A stretch of DNA of 22,668 nucleotides, from the NCBI GenBank assembly GCA_013365325.1, contig JABVXV010000598.1, forward strand, positions 1-22,668, given 5' to 3'. The translations under genes and the position numbers were made by a program. Positions 1-16,224 of the stretch are shown in pieces. Source of the DNA: Dipetalonema caudispina. Its lineage: Eukaryota; Nematoda; Chromadorea; Rhabditida; Onchocercidae. Numbering within the stretch: position 1 is the first letter of the stretch; each line of letters begins with the position of its first letter. The notes under the pieces were generated by a model. The model saw only the letters and a list, made by a program, of their open reading frames with translations. It was not told the origin of the DNA and did not search any database.

Positions 1-70
<70 letters not shown>

Positions 71-74
71 TAAC

Positions 75-125
<51 letters not shown>

Positions 126-160
126 TAATAATAATAGTAACAATAAATGATAATAATGGT
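1..160. repeat. (ATA)n trinucleotide microsatellite
   Basis: Nearly pure ATA/TAA repeats run from the first base to about 136, interrupted by a few substitutions (GATAACA near 68), then decay into GTAACAATAAATGATAATAATGG. The array starts at the window edge, so its true length is unknown. It is noncoding. Confidence 0.95.
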
Positions 161-1352
161 AATTGCATGTTGTTTCGACAATAGAGTGACAAAATCTAGT
201 TAATATTTGCTTATTAGTATGGAATAATAAGTTAGTGATTTAATTTTATTCTGAAATTAAAAATATGAAATGATTTCTTCGTTTTTTCCTTATGTTGATC
301 CTTTTACATTAGCTATCGTTAAACGATAGCTAATGTTTGATTGGTTTTACAAGTATTTAATTATAGAAATGAGCAATAATTTGATTAATTTTATTAGATT
401 TTCTATTCTATCAAAATAAAACTTTTTGATTGAGGTGTTTCAATAGTGATATTATAAATAAAAAAGAAGGGAAAAATTGAACCCATTTTGTTAATTTATC
501 AAAATTGACGAGCTATTGATAAAATAAACAGCAAATAGTTTTTATTTTCAAACCAGTTTGAATATAATTATGATAAATTGAAATGTAATATCGGTAAATT
601 TTCAACACAAATCTTCGATTACAAATTTTCCTTTTAGTAAAACTTTAATTTACCAATGAAATTATCATATAGTACAATGAATTATTGAAGGAAAAGAATT
701 TCTTTTATCCTGGAATAATCTCAAAAACATAATGAGGAAGGAAAATATAGCAAAAAAAAATAGGGCAAACATTTTCTTGTATTATATTTAAAATATTTTC
801 AACTAATTGTACTCATACAATGTTATATTCGAGAATATTTCATCTTTACATTTGAAAATTTAGAAAAGAAACAATTATAATATTTTAAAATTATAAAAAA
901 TGAATGAAATGAAATGATGCTATAATTTGAAAAATATAACATAAATAATAGCAATTATTCTGGTGAATTATTACATTATCACCAATAAATCTTAATTATT
1001 TATTATCCTATCATATTTGATATCTAATTACTCAATCATTACATAACATCAATTGTATAAATTAACATTTTAGGTAATATTTCAAGTAAAACTATTAAAA
1101 GATAATATAAGAAATAATGTATGATTCATATATTAGATACTTTCATATAATATTTGACTTTATTTTCTTTAATGTAAAAAAAAAAAAAAAAAAAAAGAAA
1201 AAAATTATTAAAAAAAGACGAAGAAAACTATAATAAAATTATAGGAAAAAGATGACGAAAACTTTAATACAATTTCATAATTACATAATTATAACAAACT
1301 CTTTCAAATTTTCAAATGGCATATACTGTCATAATAAAAATAATTATTGGCT
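161..1352. other. AT-rich stretch without a recognisable gene
   Basis: No open frame with coding-like composition or paired splice sites is visible on either strand. The stretch contains the perfect palindrome at 306-336 and an A run at 1176-1196. It may be intergenic or distal intronic sequence. Confidence 0.6.
306..336. repeat. Perfect inverted repeat, 15-bp arms, 1-nt spacer
   Basis: ACATTAGCTATCGTT (306-320) is followed by one A and then by its exact reverse complement AACGATAGCTAATGT (322-336). The arms have mixed base composition, unlike the surrounding A/T runs, so they are unlikely to pair merely because of low complexity. It could extrude as a cruciform or fold as an RNA hairpin. 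No coding sequence or transposon terminus is seen around it. Confidence 0.9.
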
Positions 1353-1517
1353 GTATATATATATATATATATATGTGTGTATATATGTTCCGTGTGTGTG
1401 TGTTGTATGTGTGTATGTGTGTGTATGTATTTGTATGTGTTGTATGTGTGTGTATGTATTTGTATGTGTTGTATGTGTGTGTATGTGTGTGTGTATGTGT
1501 GTGTGTATATGTATTGT
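1353..1517. repeat. Compound TA/TG microsatellite
   Basis: A (TA)n block passes into (TG)n with TATG interruptions. A 29-bp higher-order unit (GTGTATGTATTTGTATGTG...) is repeated at about 1421 and 1450. Open frames over it translate as Val/Cys/Tyr or Thr/His runs and are artefacts of the repeat. Confidence 0.95.
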
Positions 1518-2681
1518 AGGATGAAAAAAAGGAAAACCGGAACAATGAATGTTGAAAAGTGTTGGATAAAGTAGGTTGATTACACATCAGATTATAACAC
1601 AACAGAGAAATAGGACTTCTAATATCAATAAAATCGTTCGATATATTGTGAAAATAGATGTTGAAAGTTGAGTCATTCATTAAACATAACTCATTTAATA
1701 ATTCACTTCAAATTATTATCGCCATTATTCATAATAATTTAACATAATCGATCGGCATAGGTTTAGGTAATTCATTTCAATTATTATTGTTATCGTTAAT
1801 TAGTTATTCATTTAAAATTTCCAACATATTCCATCTTTTCATTTATGTTCTTTACTTATCTTTCACATAAAATTATGCATTATTTTATGATGACAGTAAT
1901 GATGATTGGATTGATCTTTTTATCGTATCCTTCCTTATCAACAAATATATACAGTACGTACAGAAATGATTCATTGTCCTCTGAATGAATTGATTGATCC
2001 GTTATTTTGTAAACTGGAAAGGAATCGGATAAATTTTATCAATATACAAAAGTTTCTCCCTTCTTCAACGTTTTCTTTTTTTATTGTCAGCATTTACAAT
2101 GATTCTTCTATCATCTTTCTGTTTTTTTCTCTCTCTTTCTTCCTCTCTCTCTCTCCTTGCCTTTCTTTTTCTACTGTTCTTAGTTTAAATTTTTGCACCT
2201 ATTCGAAAAAATACTTCTTAGCAACTTATTGTAATATCAAATTCCATGTAAGATTTCCATACTGTAGTGATAATAAGAAATATGCAAAAAATCAATTAGT
2301 CATCTCTTAAATCATCTCTAATATTACCCTAACATTTTATAAACCAATATGTGCTACAAAGTCAAAACTTCTTGATTTCAGTTAAAATGATCAAATATGA
2401 TAATAATGGATAACGTCATAATTGACATTTTCATATGTTCTCAAAATTATTAGATCATTTGAGCGTATCTGTCTGTCCACATCTTTTTTTTTTTTTGAAT
2501 TATTTGCTTCGAAATATTGATGTATCATTACATTACATTACAGTAGAATTCGTATTTGTGTCTATTCAAAAAACCAAAAAAAAAAAAAAAGAAAAGATGA
2601 AGTGATCAGAGAGATATCAATGACAACAAGGACAATATCATCATTAGTACATAGTGATGATGACTATCGATAATATGAAAT
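1518..2681. other. AT-rich stretch without a supported gene
   Basis: A 114-codon open frame on + at 1966-2310 begins MIHCPLNELIDPLF but becomes low-complexity Phe/Ser/Leu over a TTTCT/CTCT tract (about 2110-2170). It has no matching splice phase to the downstream gene and is not called. A runs at about 2576-2590 and a T run near 2486 are present. Confidence 0.5.
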
Positions 2682-2852
2682 TGTGGCGGTAATGGTAATT
2701 GTTGTGACGATAATGGTGGTAATGATGGTGTGATAGTGGTAGTGATGGTAATGGTGGTGGTGGTGGTGGTGGTGGTGATGATGATGGTGTTGGTGGTGGT
2801 TGGTGGTAATGGTTGGTGGTGGTTGGTGGTAGTGGTTGGTGGTGGTGATGAT
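2682..2852 (+). repeat. TGG-rich (GGT)n array, G-rich on + strand
   Basis: The array begins as degenerate GTGGCGGTAATGGTAATTG units, becomes a pure (TGG/GGT) run around 2752-2778, and ends in repeats of about 13 bp built on TGGTTGGTGG. Many GG doublets with 1-4 nt spacing on one strand allow two-tetrad G-quadruplexes in principle. It is probably noncoding: the frames would be poly-Gly/Val/Trp, and no flanking exon signals were found. Confidence 0.9.
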
Positions 2853-4105
2853 TTTAATGAACGAACAGTTTACTCGGTGAAGTTCGTTTAACTTCTTTGT
2901 TTTCTTTTTTATTTTGCAAATAAATCAATAAATTTTCAAATGAAACAAAGAAAATAGAAGCAAAAAGTTGAATTTATTAAAAACATTCCATTACGACATT
3001 CTAAAATAGGCATAAATGAGCTTTTCTTTCATTCCTCTAAAATTTTATTGTTAAAATTATCCAATTTTTCTTTTTCTCCTATCATTTGTATATATTTGAA
3101 TTTTATCATTAATTAGCACAGATTTCAAACATTTATTGTTTCTTCTTTTCTAAATTTATATGCAGAAAAATATCATAGAATTTTTGTTTTTCAGATTTTC
3201 TTTCATTTTCTATATTTGATGCTTAAAAAAAATTTTTCAATATTTCGTTGTATTTCAAAACTTTTTTTTCATAACCCAATCCTTATCTTGTTTCCTGAAC
3301 CTTTTACTGTATTCGAAATCTCTGCTTTTCTAAATTTCAATTATTTTCCGCTAATTTTAATTTATTGAAGAATTTCTTAATATACAACGGAAACGATGTG
3401 GTATGGAACGAATGTCTTTTATATCTATGCAATTTTATATTTTAACACTCATCCCTTTTTTTGTTTAAAATTTTTTAACAAATAGGAAAATACTGATTTG
3501 TAGCATTGCCATGTCATTCTTATCTTTCTTCCTTCTTAATTTTTTTTTTTTAAATATTAAAATTTTCCTCTAAATTTGATGCATTAAAAAAAGTGCGGAA
3601 ACGATTGATTATTTAAATGAATTGGTGACAAAAATGATTGGTTCTTGTCATTCAACAATGCTAATTGGGACATTTTACAATTAGTTCCGTTGCTTGAAAA
3701 ATCAAACTGTAAATTGTTCGAAAATCGTAGGATGGTACAAATTTTCTTCAATTATCATTTATTTGTTCTATTCCATCTATTATTTCCTGTTTGTCATTTT
3801 CATTTTTTCCTTTTTTTTTTTGCTGTCACGGTATAGATGTCCTCAACCGGACAGGAAAAAAAATTCCACTGTCGATTTGACGCTAATTTATTTCTTGTTG
3901 TTGAAAATTTCCTCCTCTTCTTCTTCTTCTTCTTCATTTTATTAACCTGTTTAGTTTTTTACTTTAATGAAAAATAGAACTTACTGATAAAAGTTTGAAG
4001 CATTTATTAATTGAATAATTGATGAAACATATAAGACAGTTGGTTTTTTCTTTTTTTTTAAACATGTTATCGATCTTTTTTTTTGCAGTGCAACTTTTTT
4101 AAAGA

Positions 4106-4147
<42 letters not shown>

Positions 4148-4706
4148 AAAGAAAGAAAGAAATCGATTCATTGCATATCATCATTTTTATATATGAGATA
4201 TTTCGAATAACATTTAAAAGAACACAAAAAAGGAAAAAAAAAATTTTAGCAATTATGCAAATTTTTACGGCTCTACGATTTAAAGTTACTTATTGGTTCA
4301 TTTTTTTTTTTTTTTAATTTAAATGATTAACTTTCATATTTTGAATTATATCCTTTTAGATGCAAGTAAAATAAATGTTTCACATGAACGGTATTCGTTA
4401 AATTTATTTAAATTTCGAATGAATAAAGAATAGTTCCCAGATGAATATGATATGCATGTGTATAATATTTGCTCAGATTGCTTGGCTTGGCGCAACATTT
4501 TTCGCCAAACTTCCTTCCATACAAATGAATGTGCAACTGACATATTCCTTTCCTTCATGCCAATCATTTCTCGATGAAATTTTGAAATTTTCTTTTCATC
4601 ACATCTTTTTCCCATTGAAATATTGAGTAATGTTGTTGTTTTATATTTTAACAAGTATGTGTCTGTTAAGATTTTAGAAATCTATGTTTTGCTTGATAAA
4701 TTTATT
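2853..4706. other. AT-rich stretch with homopolymer runs, no confident gene
   Basis: It holds long A/T runs (T run about 3538-3551, A run 4111-4145, T run about 4302-4315) and a TTC-rich tract near 3910-3935. A less AT-rich patch at about 4440-4620 carries the only long open frame, listed separately as a weak candidate. Confidence 0.5.
4346..4654 (-). CDS. Possible 102-codon ORF of unknown nature (weak)
   Basis: The frame opens at ATG 4654, with a second Met 14 codons in (MGKRCDEKKISKF). It reads as mixed-composition residues with Trp, Cys, Met and His (for example VWKEVWRKMLRQAKQSEQ), unlike the low-complexity frames elsewhere in the flank. The underlying DNA is less AT-rich than its surroundings. 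No signal peptide, recognised motif or clear 3' splice site upstream of the ATG is evident. It could be a small gene, a decayed exon, or a regulatory island with an open frame by chance. I do not recognise the protein. Confidence 0.15.
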   Translation of the reverse strand: MLKYKTTTLLNISMGKRCDEKKISKFHREMIGMKERNMSVAHSFVWKEVWRKMLRQAKQSEQILYTCISYSSGNYSLFIRNLNKFNEYRSCETFILLASKRI

Positions 4707-4860
4707 TGGAAATTATTATTATCATTATTACTATTATTATTATTATCATTATTATTATTGTTATTATTATTACTATTATTATTGTTATTATTATTATTAT
4801 TATCATTATTATTAGTATTATAATTATTATTATCATTGTTATTGTTATTGTTTATTATTA
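4707..4860. repeat. Interrupted (ATT)n microsatellite
   Basis: ATT repeats with scattered ATC, ACT and GTT units. The poly-Leu frame across it is a repeat artefact. Confidence 0.95.
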
Positions 4861-5470
4861 ATAGGACATAAAATTTGTCGAATTACAAAAAGAATGGAAA
4901 AGTGGAACATATACAAACTGATTTAGAATGAGAAAAGATTAAGTGAGATTAGAATGGGAAATTTTAAATTTTCGTGAGAATTATTCTTTTGGTAAGAGCA
5001 AAAGAGCACTATTCCTAAATTAGTGCAATCTTTTTAATTCAATCATTCATTTCTATAAGTTAAATTTTTCCCATAAATTTATCTAGGGATTCTAATTTAA
5101 TCACTCAATAACCAATTAATTTCTTCAGTTCCATTTTTTGGATTAGTTTTTAACACATCTCATAATACTTGATTAAAATTGTAATGAAGTAAAATGAATC
5201 ATTTTTGTTATCGGAATCACTACTATAATTACCAGTTGTCATTACTATTACTGTTATCAATATCAAACCAAACGATATCAATAAAAAAAATGAATTATTT
5301 GATATATTTATAATAACTATCGTCTTAATATCAAACCAAATAAATATATATTTTATATCATATTTCATATATTAAATAATTGTAATGCTTCATTACGTAT
5401 TTTTAAACTTACTTTGACTCTAAATGAATTCTATTCAAAACCAAATTCTTCCATATAAAATGGTAAACTA

Positions 5471-5750
5471 TTTGATCTCTCGATTTTTACTGTTCGACTT
5501 ATTGATTTGTCATTGTTGACCTGTGATTTGTCATTACTTGATCAATTACTCCGTTATTATCTAACCTATTGACTCGATACTATTTGTGCTGTCGATTTTT
5601 TACTATTAATCTATTGATTTATTATTATTTGACCTGCTAGTTTATTACTAATTGACCTATTGATTTACTACTATTTGCCCTATTAATCTGTTAATACTTG
5701 ATTTATTGATTTGTCGATTTGTCATTACTTGATCCCCAATGAGTTCATTA
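5471..5750 (+). repeat. Degenerate ~23-bp tandem repeat (minisatellite), about 12 copies
   Basis: Units of 22-24 bp can be laid under one another with an approximate consensus TTGACCTATTGATTTATTACTAT. Examples are TTGACCTGTGATTTGTCATT (5516 on), TTGACCTGCTAGTTTATTAC (about 5629 on) and TTGACCTATTGATTTACTAC (about 5652 on). Copies diverge by roughly a quarter to a third of positions by eye, so the array is old. There are no spacers separating identical repeats, so it is not a CRISPR array. Confidence 0.75.
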
Positions 5751-6211
5751 TCCATTAATTTAAATATTAGACTACATATGCTTTTTCATACGTAACTCAG
5801 TCAGTTTTATTACTTTCATGCATTTGGATGAAATTTTTGCCGTATAACTTTTCAATTAAAATAACGGGTAGTTGAATATGAAATATGTTTTAATTATAAT
5901 AATATATTCATACATTTGCATAATTCAAACATAAATTATTTTAAGACATTGTTCTTTTTTTTCTTCCATTAATGTTTAACTTTCATTCATTTATCCAATT
6001 TTTTTCTCCTCATATTATATTTATCATTTTTCCTTCCTCTTCTCATCTTTGCTAAATGCTAAGTGCTGTAACAATAATAATAATAATTCATGAATAAATT
6101 CATAATTTAATGTATCCGTCATAAATACTGCTACAATATTCAATATTAATATTCTTTTTCACAGGGAAAAATTCAATAAAAAATAATTTAATTTACGAAA
6201 TTGAATTCGTC

Positions 6212-6214
<3 letters not shown>
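5751..6214. other. AT-rich stretch, nothing recognised
   Basis: No coding-like frame, repeat array or structured element is evident apart from a short (AAT)n run near 6072-6088. Confidence 0.5.

Positions 6215-6260
<46 letters not shown>
6215..6260. repeat. (TA)23 dinucleotide repeat
   Basis: An uninterrupted TA run of 46 bp. It is self-complementary and likely polymorphic in length. Confidence 0.98.
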
Positions 6261-6264
<4 letters not shown>

Positions 6265-6769
6265 TAAATTCCAATTTTACTCAAATAATATTTTTGTATC
6301 TAATTTTATTTAAAATATTAGCACGATTTTGAGAAATTTATACTTTACCAAGCTATACATAAAACTTGGTAAGATGAGCATTTCTATGGATAATTTGAAT
6401 AGTGTATTATATCACAAACTTTTTTTAGCTTATTAATTGAAAATTTTTTTATTGTTTTCGTAATTTCAAATTTTTAAAATTTGGATGGAAAAGTTAATTG
6501 ATTGACTCTTTCAATAATATTTGCTTTACATTTGTTAAAATGATTAACGTGGAAGAAGAAAAAAAAAAAGATTTTTGATTTTTTCAGGCGCTTACGTCTA
6601 ATAAATTCACGTCACTTTTTTTGTTTGTTTGTTTGTTTTTATGCCATTTAATGCTAAATTTTTTTTCTTTATTTTTTTTTTTTGGCATACATAAAAAGTT
6701 TTGTGTACAATATGAAATGAAGCAAATAGACAAATAATAAAGTCCAAATCACCAATCATTTTCATTTTT

Positions 6770-6960
6770 AAGTGTAGGTGAATTTCCTCTCATGATATTG
6801 CACCTGTTTCGAGAAAACACGGGAAAATATGAGAGGAAGAGGAAGGAAAGAGAACGAGAAGTTTGATTTCCTATCGATGAGGCGTATATTTCATGTTTCA
6901 TCAATTTCAAAACTTCCATAGCATTTATAAGCCTTCGAAATTGGTTCATAGGTGTATATT
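6770..6960. other. Less AT-rich island of unknown role
   Basis: A distinctly more mixed composition than its flanks. On + it includes a purine-rich run (GAGAGGAAGAGGAAGGAAAG at about 6831). A 66-codon open frame exists on - (6749-6949), and on + a short frame runs from ATG 6800 into a possible GTTTGA donor near 6862. Neither has convincing acceptor/donor pairs matching a neighbouring gene. It could be a regulatory element or an untranslated first exon. Confidence 0.3.
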
Positions 6961-7241
6961 TAGTTTATAGCATTATTCTTTAAATATTTTTAAGCTTATT
7001 TCGTTTTTTTTTTTTTTTTTTATTTCATTATGTTGTTAATCTTATTTTCAGATATTTTCAATTTATATTATATTTTTGAAGAATTTTCTTTTTTATTTTT
7101 TAGTATTAGTTAAAATTTAAATATGATTAATAAGTTTGAATAGATTATTGGAAGTAATAATATCTTAGCTTATTCATTTCGAAAAATTTCCTCATTTTAT
7201 TGTTTTATTTATTAGTAGGATTTCTCTTTTTCTTTTTTTCT

Positions 7242-7306
7242 TGTTATTATTATTATCATTATTATTGTTGCTGTCGTTATTGTTATTGTAATTGTTGTTG
7301 TTATTT
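7242..7306. repeat. Interrupted ATT/GTT microsatellite
   Basis: ATT units grade into GTT and TTG units (GTTATTATTATTATC... to GTTGTTGTT). Confidence 0.85.
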
Positions 7307-8459
7307 ATGCTTTAATACATAGCAACAATAATATCTTACAGGTTTTTTATAAATATTGGATGAACAAAGACTTCTTATATTTTCGATGTTTCACGCGAAA
7401 GTAAGAATTCAATGTTTTAAATGTCTTCAATATTTTAAATAAATTTTTTAATTTCTTGAACAAATTCAGCAATTATTCACTTCATTCTTATAGATTAATT
7501 ATATCATTGATATGAATGCATTGTTACTTCTCAAATTCCATTGTAAATAAATAATACCATATAGGCTTTAATTTTGGCTACAGGTTCATTCAGTTATCTT
7601 AAACATTAGGCTAATAGCCTAAATAGACTTGTTTGAGTATGAAATAGGAATGAGCATTTCTGTATGTGAAAATGACAAACTCCCTTAATTCTGTTCCTAT
7701 CATTAATTAACAAATACTTACCTAATCAATCATTGAAATCATCTTCCCATTTGTTCTATGAATTATTAAAAATCAAAACGAATGATATCGAAAAAAAAAA
7801 GAGAATACTTTTAAACTTGTTATTTTGTAATTTATTTTTCCATAAAAAGAAAAAATAAAAAGCATTTTTTAGCTTCCTGTAAATTAATATAACACGTAAA
7901 ATGTAATAGTTTATGCCATATGTATTAAATAATATAATTCCAAATTTTCTTCAAAAAAAAAAAAAAAAAAAAAACAAAAAAACAAAAAAACAAATACATA
8001 TTTTGCTACAGATGTTCAAAGATAAATTTTTTTTTTTCTTCTCATATTTTCATCCGAAAACTTAATCTCCAGAAAAATCTCTGACATTCTTGATGATTTA
8101 TCACATTTTTGAGGAATGTTTGAGAGTTTTGAAGAGAAATGAAGAAATTTTTTTCATTTTCATTTTTATTTTTTTTCTTCAACTTTTTGAAATAAATCAA
8201 TCCATTGGCTTTTTTTTTTTTCACTTCTTACATTAACTGAGCATAATTTTTTTTTCAAAATTTTTTACATCGAAAAGTTTACAATTTTAATAAACATCAT
8301 ATCATATTAAAAATTCGGTTATTAGGTTATTGTGTTTGTTTCTTTCTCCTTTTTTCTTGTTTTTTTTTTTTTTCAATTATTTATTCATAATGAATAATAG
8401 CATGGATATTTTGCTTCTCTTTTTTGTTTTTTGTTTTTTTTTTTTTTTTTTTTTTTTCA
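7307..8459. other. AT-rich stretch with homopolymers, no supported gene
   Basis: It contains an A run at 7953-7974 followed by AAAC repeats to about 7992, T runs near 8210-8220 and 8360-8373, and a T run at about 8437-8458. A possible exon at 7342-7400 (CTTACAG acceptor, GTAAGA donor) was considered and rejected because its phase does not join the downstream gene. Confidence 0.5.
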
Positions 8460-8860
8460 AAAGTATGATTAACCAATATATCTCCTTTTGTTTGGGAGGG
8501 GGAGGAGGAAGAATTAAGCTGAGATTTAATGATGACCTTTGACTCTATCATATATATATATATGTATTTTGCTTGTAGGTTACATGTTTAAATTTCACTC
8601 AGAAATACAAATAAAATTCAGAGATATGATTTGTAATAGATTACAACATTGTGTAAAAAGCAATTATTATCTTAAATTTTGTTACTTCAACTATTAAAGA
8701 AATTTTCGTCTCCTTTTTTTTTTTTTTTTTGTTTTCTAAACATTTCAAATATTTCGAGCAAATTCCTTTGAACGAAATTTCCAAAAGTTCTATGAAATTG
8801 GTGTGGAAGGTTTAAAAAAATAAAAAGTGAAATTTTTTTTAAAAAATTCAATATTTCCAG
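8460..8860 (+). promoter_or_regulatory. Candidate promoter/5' region of the Rab11-FIP-like gene
   Basis: Immediately upstream of the first coding exon are a CCAAT motif (about 8473-8477), a G-rich purine tract GGGAGGGGGAGGAGG (8494-8508), and TGACCTTTGACTC (8534-8546). The last resembles a DR1-type nuclear-receptor element on the opposite strand, with one good AGGTCA half-site. TA-rich DNA follows at about 8551-8565. These are motif resemblances only. Placing a promoter here assumes the exon at 8861 is the first exon, supported by its splice acceptor and early ATG but not proven. Confidence 0.3.
8851..8860 (+). promoter_or_regulatory. 3' splice site, probable spliced-leader trans-splice acceptor
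   Basis: ATATTTCCAG directly precedes the exon and lies 18 nt before the first ATG (8879). In nematodes a TTTCAG-like acceptor just upstream of the first ATG commonly receives a spliced leader. The 18 nt are also open in frame (EHSPNS), so it could equally be an ordinary cis acceptor following an exon outside the recognised set. Confidence 0.5.
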
Positions 8861-8878
8861 GAACATTCGCCAAATTCG

Positions 8879-15701
<6,823 letters not shown>

Positions 15702-15704
<3 letters not shown>

Positions 15705-15719
15705 CAATTTCCCGATCAG
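15702..15719 (+). other. TGA stop with in-frame continuation to a splice donor (readthrough candidate)
   Basis: TGA is followed by CAATTT, five of six positions of the CARYYA readthrough context known from plant viruses and some animal genes. The frame continues QFPDQ to CAG|GTTGTT (15719/15720) in phase 0. The next acceptor, AATTATAG at 16031-16038, opens a phase-0 frame of 61 codons. The 15-nt distance from stop to junction would not be expected to trigger decay. Confidence 0.35.
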
Positions 15720-16038
15720 GTTGTTGCCATTGATAATTTTCATGCTTACTTTAAATATTTCGTGAAAGGAGTGAAAAAGAAAATTGAATAACAAGTTTAC
15801 TGTTTTTTGAAATTTAAAATTGAATAGGAATTAAGCTTATTTGAAGTTTGATAAAAATCGAGTAAATTTTCAGATATAAATGTTTGATTATTTTTTTTAA
15901 ATATGTATTTTTTTTTCTTCTTAGTTGAAAATTGCTGATGTAAAATTAAATAACGTTATTGAAGGATTTTAATCATTAATTTTTTTGAATTTTTTAAATT
16001 CCAAGCACGAAAAAAATTACCATCTATTTAAATTATAG

Positions 16039-16224
16039 GAGCAATGCACTTCAAGATCATTACCTAATACAACGCCTTCCTCACAACAACATACGAATTT
16101 ATCATACGACAGATCAGCCCTTAATATGTCACGTTTTGCGTCAAAAGAGAACTTCACAACAAAGCTTTATAATTATTGGTCTGCGGATTGGAATATTTTC
16201 CGGTTTGCTCCACCGCAATTATAG
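16039..16224 (+). CDS. Candidate alternative C-terminal exon of the FIP-like gene
   Basis: After AATTATAG the frame reads EQCTSRSLPNTTPSSQQHTN, LSYDRSALNMSRFASKENFT, TKLYNYWSADWNIFRFAPPQ, L and TAG (16222-16224). It is Ser/Thr/Asn/Gln-rich then aromatic, with mixed codons unlike the flanking A/T runs. Starting in phase 0, it can be reached by TGA readthrough through 15719, or by splicing exon 6 (15467, phase 0) directly here, skipping the Rab11-binding exon. If neither happens it is 3' untranslated sequence after a UTR intron. I recognise no domain in it. A perfect 14-bp palindrome (ATTACTTAAGTAAT, 16230-16243) follows the stop. Confidence 0.45.
   Translation, partial: EQCTSRSLPNTTPSSQQHTNLSYDRSALNMSRFASKENFTTKLYNYWSADWNIFRFAPPQL

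Noticed and set aside
1252..1680. Several overlapping open frames rich in Cys/Val/Tyr or Thr/His
   Set aside because: They are translations of the TA/TG microsatellite and have no splice or composition support.
1966..2310. 114-codon + strand frame beginning MIHCPLNELIDPLF
   Set aside because: It becomes a Phe/Ser/Leu low-complexity tract over a CT run, and any donor near 2050 gives a phase that does not match the exon at 8861.
5471..5750. CRISPR-like array
   Set aside because: Repeats are contiguous and degenerate without unique spacers, and the context is eukaryotic.
7342..7400. Possible upstream FIP exon with CTTACAG acceptor and GTAAGA donor
   Set aside because: Its open frame ends in phase 2, while the exon at 8861 is open only in phase 0; joining them creates an early stop.
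8330..8542. 70-codon Phe-rich frame
   Set aside because: It is caused by two long T runs; the region is treated as upstream/promoter DNA.
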